Source of the DNA: Actinomadura chibensis NBRC 106107
GTDB taxonomy: Bacteria; Actinomycetota; Actinomycetes; Streptosporangiales; Streptosporangiaceae
NCBI RefSeq assembly: GCF_001552135.1
Contig: NZ_BCQP01000049.1
Coordinates: 49,876 to 113,875 of the forward strand
Length of the DNA stretch: 64,000 nucleotides
Reading direction: 5' to 3'
Position 1 is the stretch's first letter; every line of letters begins with the position of its first letter. Below, piece after piece: positions 55,789 through 64,000 of this stretch. The notes beneath the pieces are model-generated. The model was not told the origin of the DNA and ran no database searches. It saw only the letters and a program-made list of their open reading frames with translations. The translations under genes were made by a program, and so were the position numbers.

Positions 55789-57159
55789 CTAGAACCCGCG
55801 CGTCCTGCGGGCGGCGGGACGGGCCCAGCGGCCGGACGCGCTCAGCCCGACGTGCTGGAACGCGCGCACGAGCTCGCCGCCGAGGTTGACGCCCGCGGCC
55901 AGCGCGAGGGCCACTGACACGGCCCCGATGAGGCTCAGCACGCCGGACTCGGGGGAGCCCGTGTTGAGCTCGACCATGCCCCGGTAGAGGGCCGTCCCGG
56001 GCAGGAGCGGCCCGATGGACGGGACGACGTAGGGCATGACGGGTTGGCCGCTCCTGCGTGCCTGCCAGTTCGCCAGGATGCCGACGACGGTGGCGGCCAT
56101 CCCCGCCGCCAGGACGGGTGGAACGTGCCATCCACGCGCTATCACGTACAGCGCCCAGATGAGGGCCCCGCCCAGCGCCGCCGACAGCAGCACGTCCCGC
56201 GGCACGGCGAGGGACACCGCGAAGGTCAGCGAGATCCCCGCCGCCGCGATGACCGCGACCGGCCGCAGCTCCGCCGCCGGGGTGGGCAGGTGCCGGACGT
56301 CGATCTCCACGCCCAGGTTGACCGCGAGGTACACGACCGCGCCCAGCCCGGCGACGATCGCCGCGATCATGAAGAAGACCTCGAGGACGCGCGCGCCCGC
56401 GCTGACGAGGTCTCCGGTGATGCCGTCCTGGATGCTGGCCACGAGCGGCCGCCCCGGAAGCAGCGCGAGGATCGAACCGGTGACGATGGTGGCCGCCTGG
56501 CCCGGGTTGCCCATGGCGACGACCACCGCCGCGGCCCCCGCGCCTATGGCCGCCGCCACGGTCAACTGGAAGAACTCCGCTATGCCGCGCCGAGCCAGCG
56601 CGGCCGCGGTGCGGTCGCCGAGGAGGGTGGCGATGAACGCCGTGGTCGCCACGAGCGGTCCACCACCGGACAGGACACTGCCCGACGCGGCGATGAGACC
56701 CAGTGACACGACCAGCAGCCAAGCCGGGTATGGCGGACGGGCCCGCTTGATCTCAGCGAGCCGCCGGTGGGCCTCGTCCAGTTCGAGCATGCCGATGGAC
56801 GCGTCCTGGACGAGTTGGTGCAGCGCGGTGAGCCGCCAGAACGCCGGGACACGGCGGCGGATGGCCCGCGTCCCCGTCATGGGCGGCGCGCCCTTCCCCG
56901 GGTGGGCCGACACCAGGAGGCTCGTCAACGTGACCTGTACCTCGCACCGGGGCAGTTCATAGGCGACCGCCAGGCCGAGCATGGCCTCGTTCACCCGTTC
57001 GGTGGTCTCGCCGCTGGCCAACAGGAGCTCGCCGACACGCAGGACGAGGTCGACCGCACGCGGATCGACGACCTCGCTGGGCTCCTCTTCGGGTGGCTCC
57101 GGGGGCGAGTGGTCCATGAGGACCCGCCACGTCCGCCGCAAGCGTTCAGCCGCGCTCAT
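55789..57159 (-). CDS. Threonine/serine exporter (ThrE) family membrane protein
   Basis: 456 residues. A cytoplasmic N-terminal domain (VGELLLASGETTERVNEAML, CEVQVTLTSLLV, RLAEIKRARPPYP) is followed by about ten membrane helices, with LLPGRPLVASIQDGITGDLV and VPSIGPLLPGTALYRGMVEL as the ThrE signatures of its two halves (ThrE/DUF3815-like fusion). The Corynebacterium protein exports threonine and serine by proton motive force. The gene stands alone, its start facing a 346-bp gap. Confidence 0.9.
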   Translation of the reverse strand: MSAAERLRRTWRVLMDHSPPEPPEEEPSEVVDPRAVDLVLRVGELLLASGETTERVNEAMLGLAVAYELPRCEVQVTLTSLLVSAHPGKGAPPMTGTRAIRRRVPAFWRLTALHQLVQDASIGMLELDEAHRRLAEIKRARPPYPAWLLVVSLGLIAASGSVLSGGGPLVATTAFIATLLGDRTAAALARRGIAEFFQLTVAAAIGAGAAAVVVAMGNPGQAATIVTGSILALLPGRPLVASIQDGITGDLVSAGARVLEVFFMIAAIVAGLGAVVYLAVNLGVEIDVRHLPTPAAELRPVAVIAAAGISLTFAVSLAVPRDVLLSAALGGALIWALYVIARGWHVPPVLAAGMAATVVGILANWQARRSGQPVMPYVVPSIGPLLPGTALYRGMVELNTGSPESGVLSLIGAVSVALALAAGVNLGGELVRAFQHVGLSASGRWARPAARRTRGF

Positions 57160-57505
57160 TACGCCGCCCGAGTTCCTTCCGCACCCGTGACCGATCTTGA
57201 TGGCAGGCTACCCGCGTGCCTCTCGCCGCGACTCGGCGGCCTCGCCGGGCAGGCTCTCCGCAGAGAATCGGTCACCTCTGGGGAACGGCGTCCAAGTGAT
57301 CGGGTGTCGCCCCGTCACGTGCGGGGATGCCCGCTGGCCTGAGGGCTAAGCGTTCGGGAGGCGTCCTGCCTGGCGTCCGGTCTGCCTACTGAGTCGCTGA
57401 GCGCGGTAGGGGCGGGGCCGTGTGCCTGGACGAAGGGGACGAGCCCCGGCCGGGGTGAGGCCGGGGATCGCCCTTCGGCGCGGATGTCACACAGGGGATC
57501 GCCGG
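57160..57505. other. Intergenic region between the ThrE-type gene and the small secreted protein gene
   Basis: 346 bp with no credible gene. A 7-bp stem (CCCCGGC / GCCGGGG, 57444-57466) could terminate the minus-strand small secreted protein gene. Confidence 0.45.
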
Positions 57506-57751
57506 TCAGCCGCCGCTGATCATCTGGCCGTCGTATCTCCCGCCCTCGCACCACCAGTACCCGCTCTTCCGCACGGGATGGCCGCCGCCTCGTCTGCACT
57601 GCTCGAAGCCGACCGTTCGGTGAGCGACATGGTCGGTGCTGGCCTGCATGATCGTCGGGGACGGCGGGCCGGCCGCGACGGCGGAGTCGGCGGGCCCGGC
57701 CACCGTGGCCAGGACGGCGGCGGCCAGCATCGGCAGGACGACTGTCTTCAT
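57506..57751 (-). CDS. Small secreted protein
   Basis: 81 residues with GGAAGG nine nt before the ATG. MKTVVLPMLAAAVLATVAGP followed by ADSAVAAG is a Sec signal peptide with a likely AxA cleavage near residue 27. The mature ~55 residues contain two cysteines (FEQCRRGG, YWWCEGG), which may form one disulfide, and end in GG. No family recognised. An AT-rich patch at 57801-57850 may hold its promoter. Confidence 0.7.
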   Translation of the reverse strand: MKTVVLPMLAAAVLATVAGPADSAVAAGPPSPTIMQASTDHVAHRTVGFEQCRRGGGHPVRKSGYWWCEGGRYDGQMISGG

Positions 57752-58085
57752 GATCGGGTTCCTTCCGGTGAAGTCGGTGAGTCCGACCCTCCGAACCTAG
57801 CGCGTATGCTCAGTTACATAGAGTGACATTGTTGTTGAGTGCGGAGATGTCTGACCAGGCCAGGACTTGGTTGGAGGTGGCGTGACCCGCCTACGCGGAC
57901 ACCTGTCGGGGTAGTCCGCGGGCGCTGCAGGCGGGACGCCGCGCCCTTTCCATCCGGTCAGCGATGTCGGGCCGGATGGCGATATGCGCGCGGGTCGCAC
58001 GGACATGATCATCGAGGCTTGGCCGCGTTGTCCACAGAACGCGGTTCTGGTGCGGGGGCTTCGACGGCGCTGGTACCAAGGACGC

Positions 58086-60179
58086 ATGACTGAATCCGAC
58101 GGACTCCGGGAGCAGGCCGAACGCTGCCTGCGCGCGCTGGCGGGCGACCACGCGCGGCTCCGCGACGACCAGTGGACGGCGATCCGCGCCCTCGTCGTCG
58201 AACGGCGGCGGGCGCTCGTCGTGCAGCGCACCGGGTGGGGCAAGTCCGCCGTTTACTTCGTGGCGACCCGGCTGCTGCGCGAGCGCGGCGCCGGCCCGAC
58301 GGTGATCGTCTCGCCGCTGCTGGCGCTGATGCGCAACCAGATCGATGCCGCGAAGCGCGCCGGCATCCACGCCCAGACGATCAACTCGTCCAACACGGGC
58401 GACTGGGACGCGGTGTTCGGCGAGGTCGACGCGGGGGCGGTCGACGTCCTGCTGGTGAGTCCCGAGCGGCTGAACAACCCCGAGTTCCGCGACCTCGTCC
58501 TACCGAAGCTCGCCGCCGGCGCGGGCCTCGTCGTGGTGGACGAGGCGCACTGCATCTCCGACTGGGGGCACGACTTCCGTCCCGACTACCGCCGGCTCCG
58601 GACGCTCCTGGCCGAGCTGCCGCCCGGCATCCCGGTGCTCGCCACCACCGCGACGGCCAACGCCCGCGTCACCAAGGACGTCGCCGAGCAGCTCGCGGGC
58701 GACGACGCGCTCGTGCTGCGCGGCCCGCTCGAACGGGAGTCCCTGCACCTCGCCGTCGTGACGCCGCCCACTGCCGAGCAGCGCATCGCGTGGCTGGCCG
58801 AACACCTCGACGAACTCCCCGGATCGGGGATCGTCTACACCCTCACCGTCGCCGCCGCCCACGAGATCAGCGGCTATCTGCGCGACCGCGGCCACGCGGT
58901 CGCCGCCTACACCGGGCAGACCGAACAGGCCGAACGGCTCCAGGCCGAGCAGGATCTGCTCGACAACAAGCTCAAGGCCCTCGTCGCCACGAGCGCGCTC
59001 GGCATGGGCTTCGACAAGCCCGACCTCGGCTTCATCGTCCACGTCGGAGCCCCGCAGTCACCGGTCGCCTACTACCAGCAGATCGGACGCGCGGGCCGCG
59101 GCGTCGACCGCGCGGAGGTCATCCTCCTGCCCGGCCGGGAAGACCGCGACATCTGGGCCTACTTCGCCAGCCTCGCCTTCCCGCCGGAGCCCGTCGTCCG
59201 GCACACCCTCGGCGTCCTGGAGGACGCGGGCCGCCCGCTCTCCACCGGGGCCCTCGAACCCCAGGTCGACCTCAGCCGGACGCGGCTCGAAATGATGCTG
59301 AAAGTGCTCGATGTCGACGGCGCGGCCCGCCGCGTCAAGGGCGGCTGGACGTCGACCGGCATCCCCTGGTCCTACGACCGCGAACGCTACGAGCGCGTCA
59401 CCGCCGAGCGGCGGCGCGAACAGCAGGCGATGCTCGACTACATCTCGACCACCGCGTGCCGTGAGGAGTACCTGCGCCGCCAACTGGACGACCCGGCCGC
59501 CGCGCCCTGCGGCCGCTGCGACAACTGCACGGGACGCCACTGGTCCGCCGACGTCACCGGGCAAAGCGCGTCCGAGGCCCGCGAGCGGCTGCACCGTCCG
59601 GGCGTCGACATCATGCCCCGCCGCATGTGGCCCACCGGCGTCAAGGACGACCTCGGCGTCGCGGGCCGCATCGACCCGGCCCTCCAGGCTGAAGTGGGCC
59701 GGGCCCTCGGCCGCCTCACCGACATCGGCTGGGGCAACCGGCTGCGCGCCCTGTTCGCCGGTGACGACACCGACCTTCCCGCCGACATGCTCAACGCGGT
59801 CGTCCAGGTCCTCGCCGCCTGGGACTGGCCCGCCCGCCCGACCGGCGTCGTCACCATCGGCTCCCGCTCCCGTCCGCGCCTGGTCTCCACCTTCGGCCAC
59901 CGCATCGCCGAGGTCGGACGCCTGCCCTACCTGGGCGAACTGGCCCCGGTGGGCGACCCGTCCCCGCGCCGCCACAACAGCGCCCAGCGCCTCCGCTCGG
60001 TCTGGCACTCACTGACCGTCCCACCCGACCTGGCCGCCACCGTCTCCAACACCCCCGGCCCCCTCCTCCTGATCGACGACCGAGTCGAGACCGGCTGGAC
60101 GATGGCCGTAGCAACCCGCCTCCTAAAGGAAGCCGGAGCACAAACCGTCCTCCCCCTAACCCTGGCCACCCCGACCTAA
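58086..60179 (+). CDS. recQ: RecQ-family ATP-dependent DNA helicase with phosphoribosyltransferase-like tail
   Basis: 697 residues from the ATG at 58086. Walker A RTGWGKSAV near 50; DEAH box in VVDEAHCISDWGHDFRPDYR near 150, with the aromatic loop; motif V/VI GMGFDKPDLGFIVHVGAPQS and YYQQIGRAGRGVDRAE. Cysteines in TACREEYLRRQL and CGRCDNC (about 457-480) form the RecQ zinc site. The last ~170 residues lack an HRDC motif and instead contain PLLLIDDRVETGWTMAVATR, a PRPP-binding-type loop, so the C-terminus looks phosphoribosyltransferase-like. It unwinds recombination and repair intermediates; the role of the tail is unknown. Confidence 0.88.
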   Translation: MTESDGLREQAERCLRALAGDHARLRDDQWTAIRALVVERRRALVVQRTGWGKSAVYFVATRLLRERGAGPTVIVSPLLALMRNQIDAAKRAGIHAQTINSSNTGDWDAVFGEVDAGAVDVLLVSPERLNNPEFRDLVLPKLAAGAGLVVVDEAHCISDWGHDFRPDYRRLRTLLAELPPGIPVLATTATANARVTKDVAEQLAGDDALVLRGPLERESLHLAVVTPPTAEQRIAWLAEHLDELPGSGIVYTLTVAAAHEISGYLRDRGHAVAAYTGQTEQAERLQAEQDLLDNKLKALVATSALGMGFDKPDLGFIVHVGAPQSPVAYYQQIGRAGRGVDRAEVILLPGREDRDIWAYFASLAFPPEPVVRHTLGVLEDAGRPLSTGALEPQVDLSRTRLEMMLKVLDVDGAARRVKGGWTSTGIPWSYDRERYERVTAERRREQQAMLDYISTTACREEYLRRQLDDPAAAPCGRCDNCTGRHWSADVTGQSASEARERLHRPGVDIMPRRMWPTGVKDDLGVAGRIDPALQAEVGRALGRLTDIGWGNRLRALFAGDDTDLPADMLNAVVQVLAAWDWPARPTGVVTIGSRSRPRLVSTFGHRIAEVGRLPYLGELAPVGDPSPRRHNSAQRLRSVWHSLTVPPDLAATVSNTPGPLLLIDDRVETGWTMAVATRLLKEAGAQTVLPLTLATPT

Positions 60180-60688
60180 CCCCACCCCCACCCACCCCGC
60201 GAACCTCACACCCGTTCCGCCGACCCCCCACCCATTCCGCCAACCCACCCCGCCCCGCGAACCCCATCACCCGGCGTCCACCCACACCCAACAGAAGGGG
60301 CCACACGACGAGCCACCACTAGCAAGAGGCCCACCTTTGCGCCCCCACTCCACAGCGCGAGCGCCAAGCGAACCATCCCGCATGGCCCTGCCCAGCACGT
60401 CCCCACGTCCCCCTGCCCCGCAGGCAGAGGCAGACCAACCCGGGCAAAGCGGCCCGCCCGCTTGCCCGCCACGCGCGCGTGCACGGTGGGTCGTCCCCAC
60501 AGGTCTCCCGTCCGCCCGCCTCGCCCTCGCGGCGGAGGCGTGCGCCGAGGTGGCTCCCCTGTCTGCGGGCGCAGCTGGATGCGAGCCCAACCATGCACGC
60601 CTTCACTGGGAGTGTTCGCCGCCCTGCGACCCGGCCGAGCGATAAACAACGGGCCTCGCGCCCGGCAGTCCTACGCTCCCCGCGAGCT

Positions 60689-61050
60689 CCTCGCGCTCTT
60701 CGCGCTTCTCGCGCTCTTCGCGGTCCCCAGGCTCTTCACGCTCCCCGCGTTTCCCATGCTCCTCGCGGTCTTCGCGGTCTTCGCGCTCTTCGCGGTCTTC
60801 GCGCTCTTCGCGGTCCTGGCGGTCCTCGGGCTCTTCGCGGTCCCTGGGCTCTTCACGCTGCCCGCGTTTCCCATGCTCTTCACGCTGCCCGCGTTTCCCA
60901 TGCTCTTCACGCTGCCCGCGTTTCCCATGCTCTTCGCGCTCTTCGCGCTCTTCGCGGTCCTGGCGGTCCTCGGGCTCTTCGCGGTCCCCGGGCTCTTCAC
61001 GCTGCCCGCGTTTCCCATGCTCTTCGCGCTCCTCGCGCTCCCCGCGCTTT
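60689..61050. repeat. Minisatellite with 9-, 27- and 72-bp units
   Basis: The 9-mer CTCTTCGCG and variants run through the array. The 27-mer CTCTTCACGCTGCCCGCGTT-TCCCATG is repeated at 60849, 60876, 60903 and 60993, with a near copy at 60732. A 72-bp block at 60804-60875 recurs almost exactly at 60948-61019. The plus strand would read LFAVLAVLG-like, the minus strand REEHGKRGQREE-like; neither resembles a real protein. Confidence 0.93.
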
Positions 61051-61471
61051 GCGGTCGCGCCCGGCGATCCCGCCCGCGGTTCCGCGTTCCTTTGCGTCCC
61101 GCGTCCTCCGCGTCCCCCGCCTTCCGAGTGGGACAGGCCACCCCCATGGGCCTCTGGACGGGCCGCCTGCCCTGCGGCGCGGGGCTGCGGAGAGTCGCAC
61201 CTCACTGGCCTCCGGGCGGGTACCCCCGCGCTCTCCGCGGCGGGTGGAGGTGAGAGCTAACCTTGCGGCCCTCCGGCGGGCGCCCGCGTCCCGCCCTGAC
61301 GTGGGCGGACGGTGGGGCGATACGTGCGAGTGTTCTGGACGAGTGGTCTGCCTGCGCCGTGTCGGTGGGTGTCCTGCGAGCCTTCGGTGGCGAGCGGGCG
61401 GGCGGTGGGTTGGTCTGTGCGGGTGGCCCGGGACGGGAGCCACATGCCGCTAGCTCGGGCGGGTGCCCGCC

Positions 61472-61950
61472 CGCCCTTAGGCGGGCGCAGGGTCGGGCGG
61501 TGTGGGGCGCCTGGGGTGGGGGGTGCGTGCCACCCCGGGCCCGCGTGCGCCTGTGACGCGGGTTGGGTGGCCGACCCGTGCGCATTTGGGGCGGTGCCTG
61601 CCTCTTGTGGCGCGGGTGTGGGTGGGCTGGACCTTGCGGCCCTTCGGCGGGCGCCCGCGTCTCGGCCTGACGTGGGCGGGAGTCGGGCCGTGTGGGGTGG
61701 CTGGGTGCGTGTTACTCCAGGCCCGCGTGCCTCTGTGATGCGGGTTGGGTGGCCGACCCGTGCGCATTTTGGGGCGGTGCCTGCCTCTTGTGGCGCGGGT
61801 GTGGGTGGGCTGAATCTTGCGGCCTTCCGTTGGGCGCCCGCGTCCTGTCTTGACGTGGGTGGGAGTCGGGCGGTGTGGGTCGCTTGGGGTGGGCGGGTGT
61901 GTGCCACCCCGGCCCGCGTGCCCCTGTGACGCGGGTGGGGTGGCCGACCC
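61472..61950. repeat. About 2.6 copies of a ~183-bp direct repeat
   Basis: GCGGTGCCTGCCTCTTGTGG starts at 61591 and 61774; GGGTGGCCGACCCGTGCGCA-type blocks occur near 61565, 61748 and 61939; CTTGCGGCC(C/T)TTC blocks at 61633 and 61817, with an outlying partial copy near 61263. Copies differ at scattered positions. Confidence 0.9.
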
Positions 61951-61978
61951 GTGCGCGCGGCCCCGCGCACGGGTCGGC
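61943..61978. other. Perfect 15-bp inverted repeat at the end of the ~183-bp array
   Basis: GCCGACCCGTGCGCG and CGCGCACGGGTCGGC pair around CGGCCC. The left arm is the repeat's own GGCCGACCCGTGCGC block; the right arm is its inverse and occurs only here. Confidence 0.9.
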
Positions 61979-62197
61979 GTCCGGTCCCGGCGCCGCGGCG
62001 GAGAAGAGCCGCGGCGAACGGGGGTCGGGTCCCCGGGCGGCGGCCCCGGCGGCCGGCACCGCCGGGGCGCGCCCGGGAGCGCCGCCGTCGTTGGATGGGA
62101 CGGCTGACGGCGGCGAGGAGCGGCCCGAGACGAAAGTGTTCTAGAGGTTAGAAAAGTCTGTCCAGTTGTTTAGGAGAACATCTTGAGATAAGTTCAG

Positions 62198-62219
62198 CGG
62201 GAAATGTCATCATTTCCCG
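62198..62219. promoter_or_regulatory. 9-bp inverted repeat upstream of the LysR-type gene
   Basis: CGGGAAATG-TCAT-CATTTCCCG lies 49 bp before the start codon in the only AT-rich stretch nearby. It may be an autoregulatory operator. TTCAGCGGGA occurs at its left flank and again at 62240. Confidence 0.7.
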
Positions 62220-62267
62220 GCGAGATGACCGCTCGGCCATTTCAGCGGGACGACGGAACAGGTAGTA

Positions 62268-63305
62268 ATGTCCGACCCCGTGTCACCGACCCTTGACGCG
62301 CTCCTCGACTGCCCGTCCGGGCTGCTCGATATGACGTTCGATCAGCTTCGGACCCTTCTGGTTGTGCACGAGTCCGGGTCCGCGCTCCGGGCGGCCCGTG
62401 CGCTCGGACGCGAGCAGTCGAGCGTCCAGAAGCAGCTCGACACCCTGAACCGCAACAGCCAGACCTTGTGCGGCGAGGTACTCACCGTCCGGCAGGGGCG
62501 GGGCAAGGACTTCCTGTTCACGCCGACCGGTGAGGCCACGGTCGAACTGGCGCGCTTGACGTTCGAGAAATGGCTGGAGTCCATTCACTGGAGCAGGCGC
62601 AGGCTCGGCCGGATGCTCACCGTGGGCACCACCGAGTTCACGCTGCCGATCGTGTCGCGGGCCTGGAACCGGGTGTCGGAGGAGTTCCGGCAGCGCGAGG
62701 TCGAGTTCAAGGTCGCCCACGTCCGGACGAAGGAGCTGTGGTCCCGTCTGGAGACCAGGCAGGTCGACCTGATCTGCGGCAGTATCGTCAGCACCCCCGA
62801 GGGTGACCTGCGGCTCTCGGAGTACGAGGTCGTCGAGTACGCGCGCGGCCAGGCGTGGCTGCTGACCAACCTGCTGGAGAGCGAGCTGCCGGACATGCCG
62901 GTCGAGACCAGCAGGCTCGGCGGGGTGCCGCTGGTCGTCCCGCCCGCCGGGCTCGTCGCCGACCTGCTCGCCACCTGGTACGGGCCCAACTTCCGCGAGC
63001 GGCTGAACGTGGTCGCCGACATCGACGACGTGCACTACGGGCTGTCGCTGCTGCGCTCCGGCTTCGTCCGCGGCTGCATGATCGTGACCGGTTCGATCGG
63101 CCGGGGCATGGCGGCGCAGGACGAGCCCGGCACCGTCCCGCTCCGCGCCATCGCCCTGGACGACGACCTGGAGCCCAAGGCCGAGCTGATGACGGGCGCG
63201 TTCGTCCGCCGCGCCGACCTCGAACGCTACGACGCGGGCCACCCCCTGAACCGCCTGTGGGCGGCGGTGAAGGAGGACGTCCGCACTTACACCCCCCTCG
63301 CATAA
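62268..63305 (+). CDS. LysR-type transcriptional regulator
   Basis: 345 residues. MTFDQLRTLLVVHESGSALR and AARALGREQSSVQKQLDTLN (residues about 22-66) form a LysR-like winged helix-turn-helix; the following LTVRQGRGKDFLFTPTGEA replaces the usual LFxRxxRxxxLT segment. The C-terminal part (RMLTVGTTEFTLPIVSRAWN, VDLICGSIV, GVPLVVPPAGLVADLL) is a periplasmic-binding-protein-like effector domain. The target is not evident; the inverted repeat upstream suggests self-control. Confidence 0.85.
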   Translation: MSDPVSPTLDALLDCPSGLLDMTFDQLRTLLVVHESGSALRAARALGREQSSVQKQLDTLNRNSQTLCGEVLTVRQGRGKDFLFTPTGEATVELARLTFEKWLESIHWSRRRLGRMLTVGTTEFTLPIVSRAWNRVSEEFRQREVEFKVAHVRTKELWSRLETRQVDLICGSIVSTPEGDLRLSEYEVVEYARGQAWLLTNLLESELPDMPVETSRLGGVPLVVPPAGLVADLLATWYGPNFRERLNVVADIDDVHYGLSLLRSGFVRGCMIVTGSIGRGMAAQDEPGTVPLRAIALDDDLEPKAELMTGAFVRRADLERYDAGHPLNRLWAAVKEDVRTYTPLA

Positions 63306-63369
63306 CCCGGACGAGCGAGACTCCGACCGGCCGATCGAACGAGCGACCGAAGCTCCCCACTCATCCGCC

Positions 63370-63579
63370 TTACGAGAGCCCACACGCCCCCGCGCGGTCG
63401 CGGGGGAGGGCTCGCCATTTGCTCCCGTTGTCCGAGACGTAGCGGATCGCGTCGACGATCTCGCGGCGGGGGGCCTCGGGACGGCCGCCAATGGTCTGGC
63501 AGGCCGGGACGGGCAGCAGCGGCTCGATCAGCGTCCATTCGGCGGCGGTGGTGTCGGAGGGAGAGCGGCGGCGGCGCAT
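63370..63579 (-). pseudogene. Truncated IS5-type transposase (N-terminal fragment)
   Basis: From the ATG at 63579, MRRRRSPSDTTAAEWTLIEP, LLPVPACQTIGGRPEAPRRE and IVDAIRYVSDNGSKWRALP match the N-terminal DUF4096 domain of IS5-family transposases. Homology stops after WRALP (about 63410) and ten unrelated residues lead to a stop, so the catalytic DDE part is missing. It is a dead remnant; no second half or terminal inverted repeats are visible in the window. Confidence 0.85.
63387..63406. terminator. Terminator-like hairpin after the LysR-type gene
   Basis: CCCCCGCG and CGCGGGGG pair around CGGT, 82 bp after the stop. The transposase remnant loses homology just here. Confidence 0.65.
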
Positions 63580-64000
63580 GAGGGCACATCGCCCCCGCCT
63601 GGCGCTCGGCACCCGCCACCCGGACCGTCCCGCACTCCGGGCACCTCGCCCGGCGCGCCGGCGACTCGGCAGGTAGCACCGCCACCCGCGCTCAGCTCTG
63701 ACGCACCCACCGACACCCGCGCCCGACATGCTGTGCCGCAATACACCGCGTCCTGCCGCGCAGCGCCCGGCAACGCCCGCCCACAACTCGGACGACAACG
63801 CCGCTTCCCGGACGTCATGCCACAAGCGAACGACCGCCGAGACCTGTCTCACCATCCCCTCCCAGGCACACACCACCTCGCCCGTTAGCGATTGCCAACC
63901 GTCAGCGAGGTCATGGAACAGGCGCCTAAGCCGGGGTAGCGGTTCGTGCGGCCGGAGGGCGGCCACGCCCGGAGGTCGCACGGACCGACGAGCGAGGGGG
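63580..64000. other. Window end without a clear gene
   Basis: A minus-strand frame stays open from 63981 into the transposase fragment (LRRLFHDLADGWQSLTGEVV near its start), but I recognise no family. It could be a decayed element related to the transposase remnant or chance coding potential. Confidence 0.4.

Larger units (their letters stand above)
60180..62267. other. 2.1-kb region without a credible gene, rich in tandem repeats
   Basis: 60180-60688 begins C-rich (CCCCACCCACCCCGCG-type) and has no family-like frame. Two repeat arrays and a long hairpin follow. Open frames on both strands come from repeat units whose length is a multiple of three and from extreme GC. 62110-62267 is AT-richer and holds the promoter region of the LysR-type gene. 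Confidence 0.75.

Noticed and set aside
60462..61253. 263-residue plus-strand and 200-residue minus-strand frames in the minisatellite
   Set aside because: Both derive from repeat units divisible by three; neither has a ribosome site or any resemblance to known proteins.
60689..61950. CRISPR array
   Set aside because: Repeats are contiguous without unique spacers, and no cas gene is present.

Overview
This is a very GC-rich, gene-dense stretch with many GTG/TTG starts and many 4-bp start/stop overlaps, typical of a high-GC actinomycete. The order hrdB-type sigma factor, DUF7455 zinc-ribbon, topoisomerase IV subunit B (parE), two-component system and topoisomerase IV subunit A (parC) recalls the hrdB-parE-parC neighbourhood of Streptomyces and relatives. 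A filamentous actinomycete of the Streptomycetales or Streptosporangiales (Thermomonosporaceae type) is my inference; no rRNA or tRNA gene was seen that would settle it.

Layout. 1-9.1 kb: end of a lipoate ligase gene, a TerD protein with a repetitive proline linker, a nitroreductase, an endonuclease III relative, RNase HII, a membrane-anchored tandem AAA ATPase, an AlkZ-like winged-helix protein and a histidine phosphatase. 9.1-11.3 kb: pxpABC 5-oxoprolinase operon. 11.3-17.1 kb: a minus-strand run of little-known proteins, including two tandem SseB-like paralogues. 17.1-19.2 kb: a Tat-exported molybdopterin oxidoreductase with a cytochrome b partner, then a HhH-GPD repair protein. 19.6-38.7 kb: a PAS/GAF/SpoIIE phosphatase, hrdB, yaaA, an ABC-2 exporter, parE, a NarL-type two-component pair, a frameshifted thioredoxin-like gene divergent from a TetR/DUF2867-DUF6463 pair that carries a perfect operator palindrome, parC, and a lactate monooxygenase-like flavoenzyme. 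38.7-45.1 kb: a methyltransferase, an SDR/TetR regulon with matching operators, and a second NarL-type system coupled to a DUF4097 protein. 45.1-48.5 kb: a repeat-rich gap and the metNIQ methionine importer.

48.6-53.6 kb holds the most interesting block: a complete STM4015-4014-4013-4012-4011 cassette (LRR-like protein, ATP-grasp enzyme, sulfatase/phosphatase-superfamily hydrolase, two radical SAM enzymes). The last four genes are chained by start/stop overlaps, so they look like one pathway, whose chemistry is unknown as far as I know. It is followed by an RsbW-like kinase and a convergent DUF6745 / small-protein pair that may be a second undescribed two-gene unit.

55.8-64 kb: a ThrE-type exporter, a small secreted protein, a RecQ helicase with a phosphoribosyltransferase-like tail, then about 2 kb without a credible gene but with two tandem-repeat arrays (a 9/27/72-bp minisatellite and a ~183-bp repeat ending in a perfect 15-bp hairpin), a LysR-type regulator behind an inverted repeat, and a truncated IS5-type transposase. 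No CRISPR array was seen.
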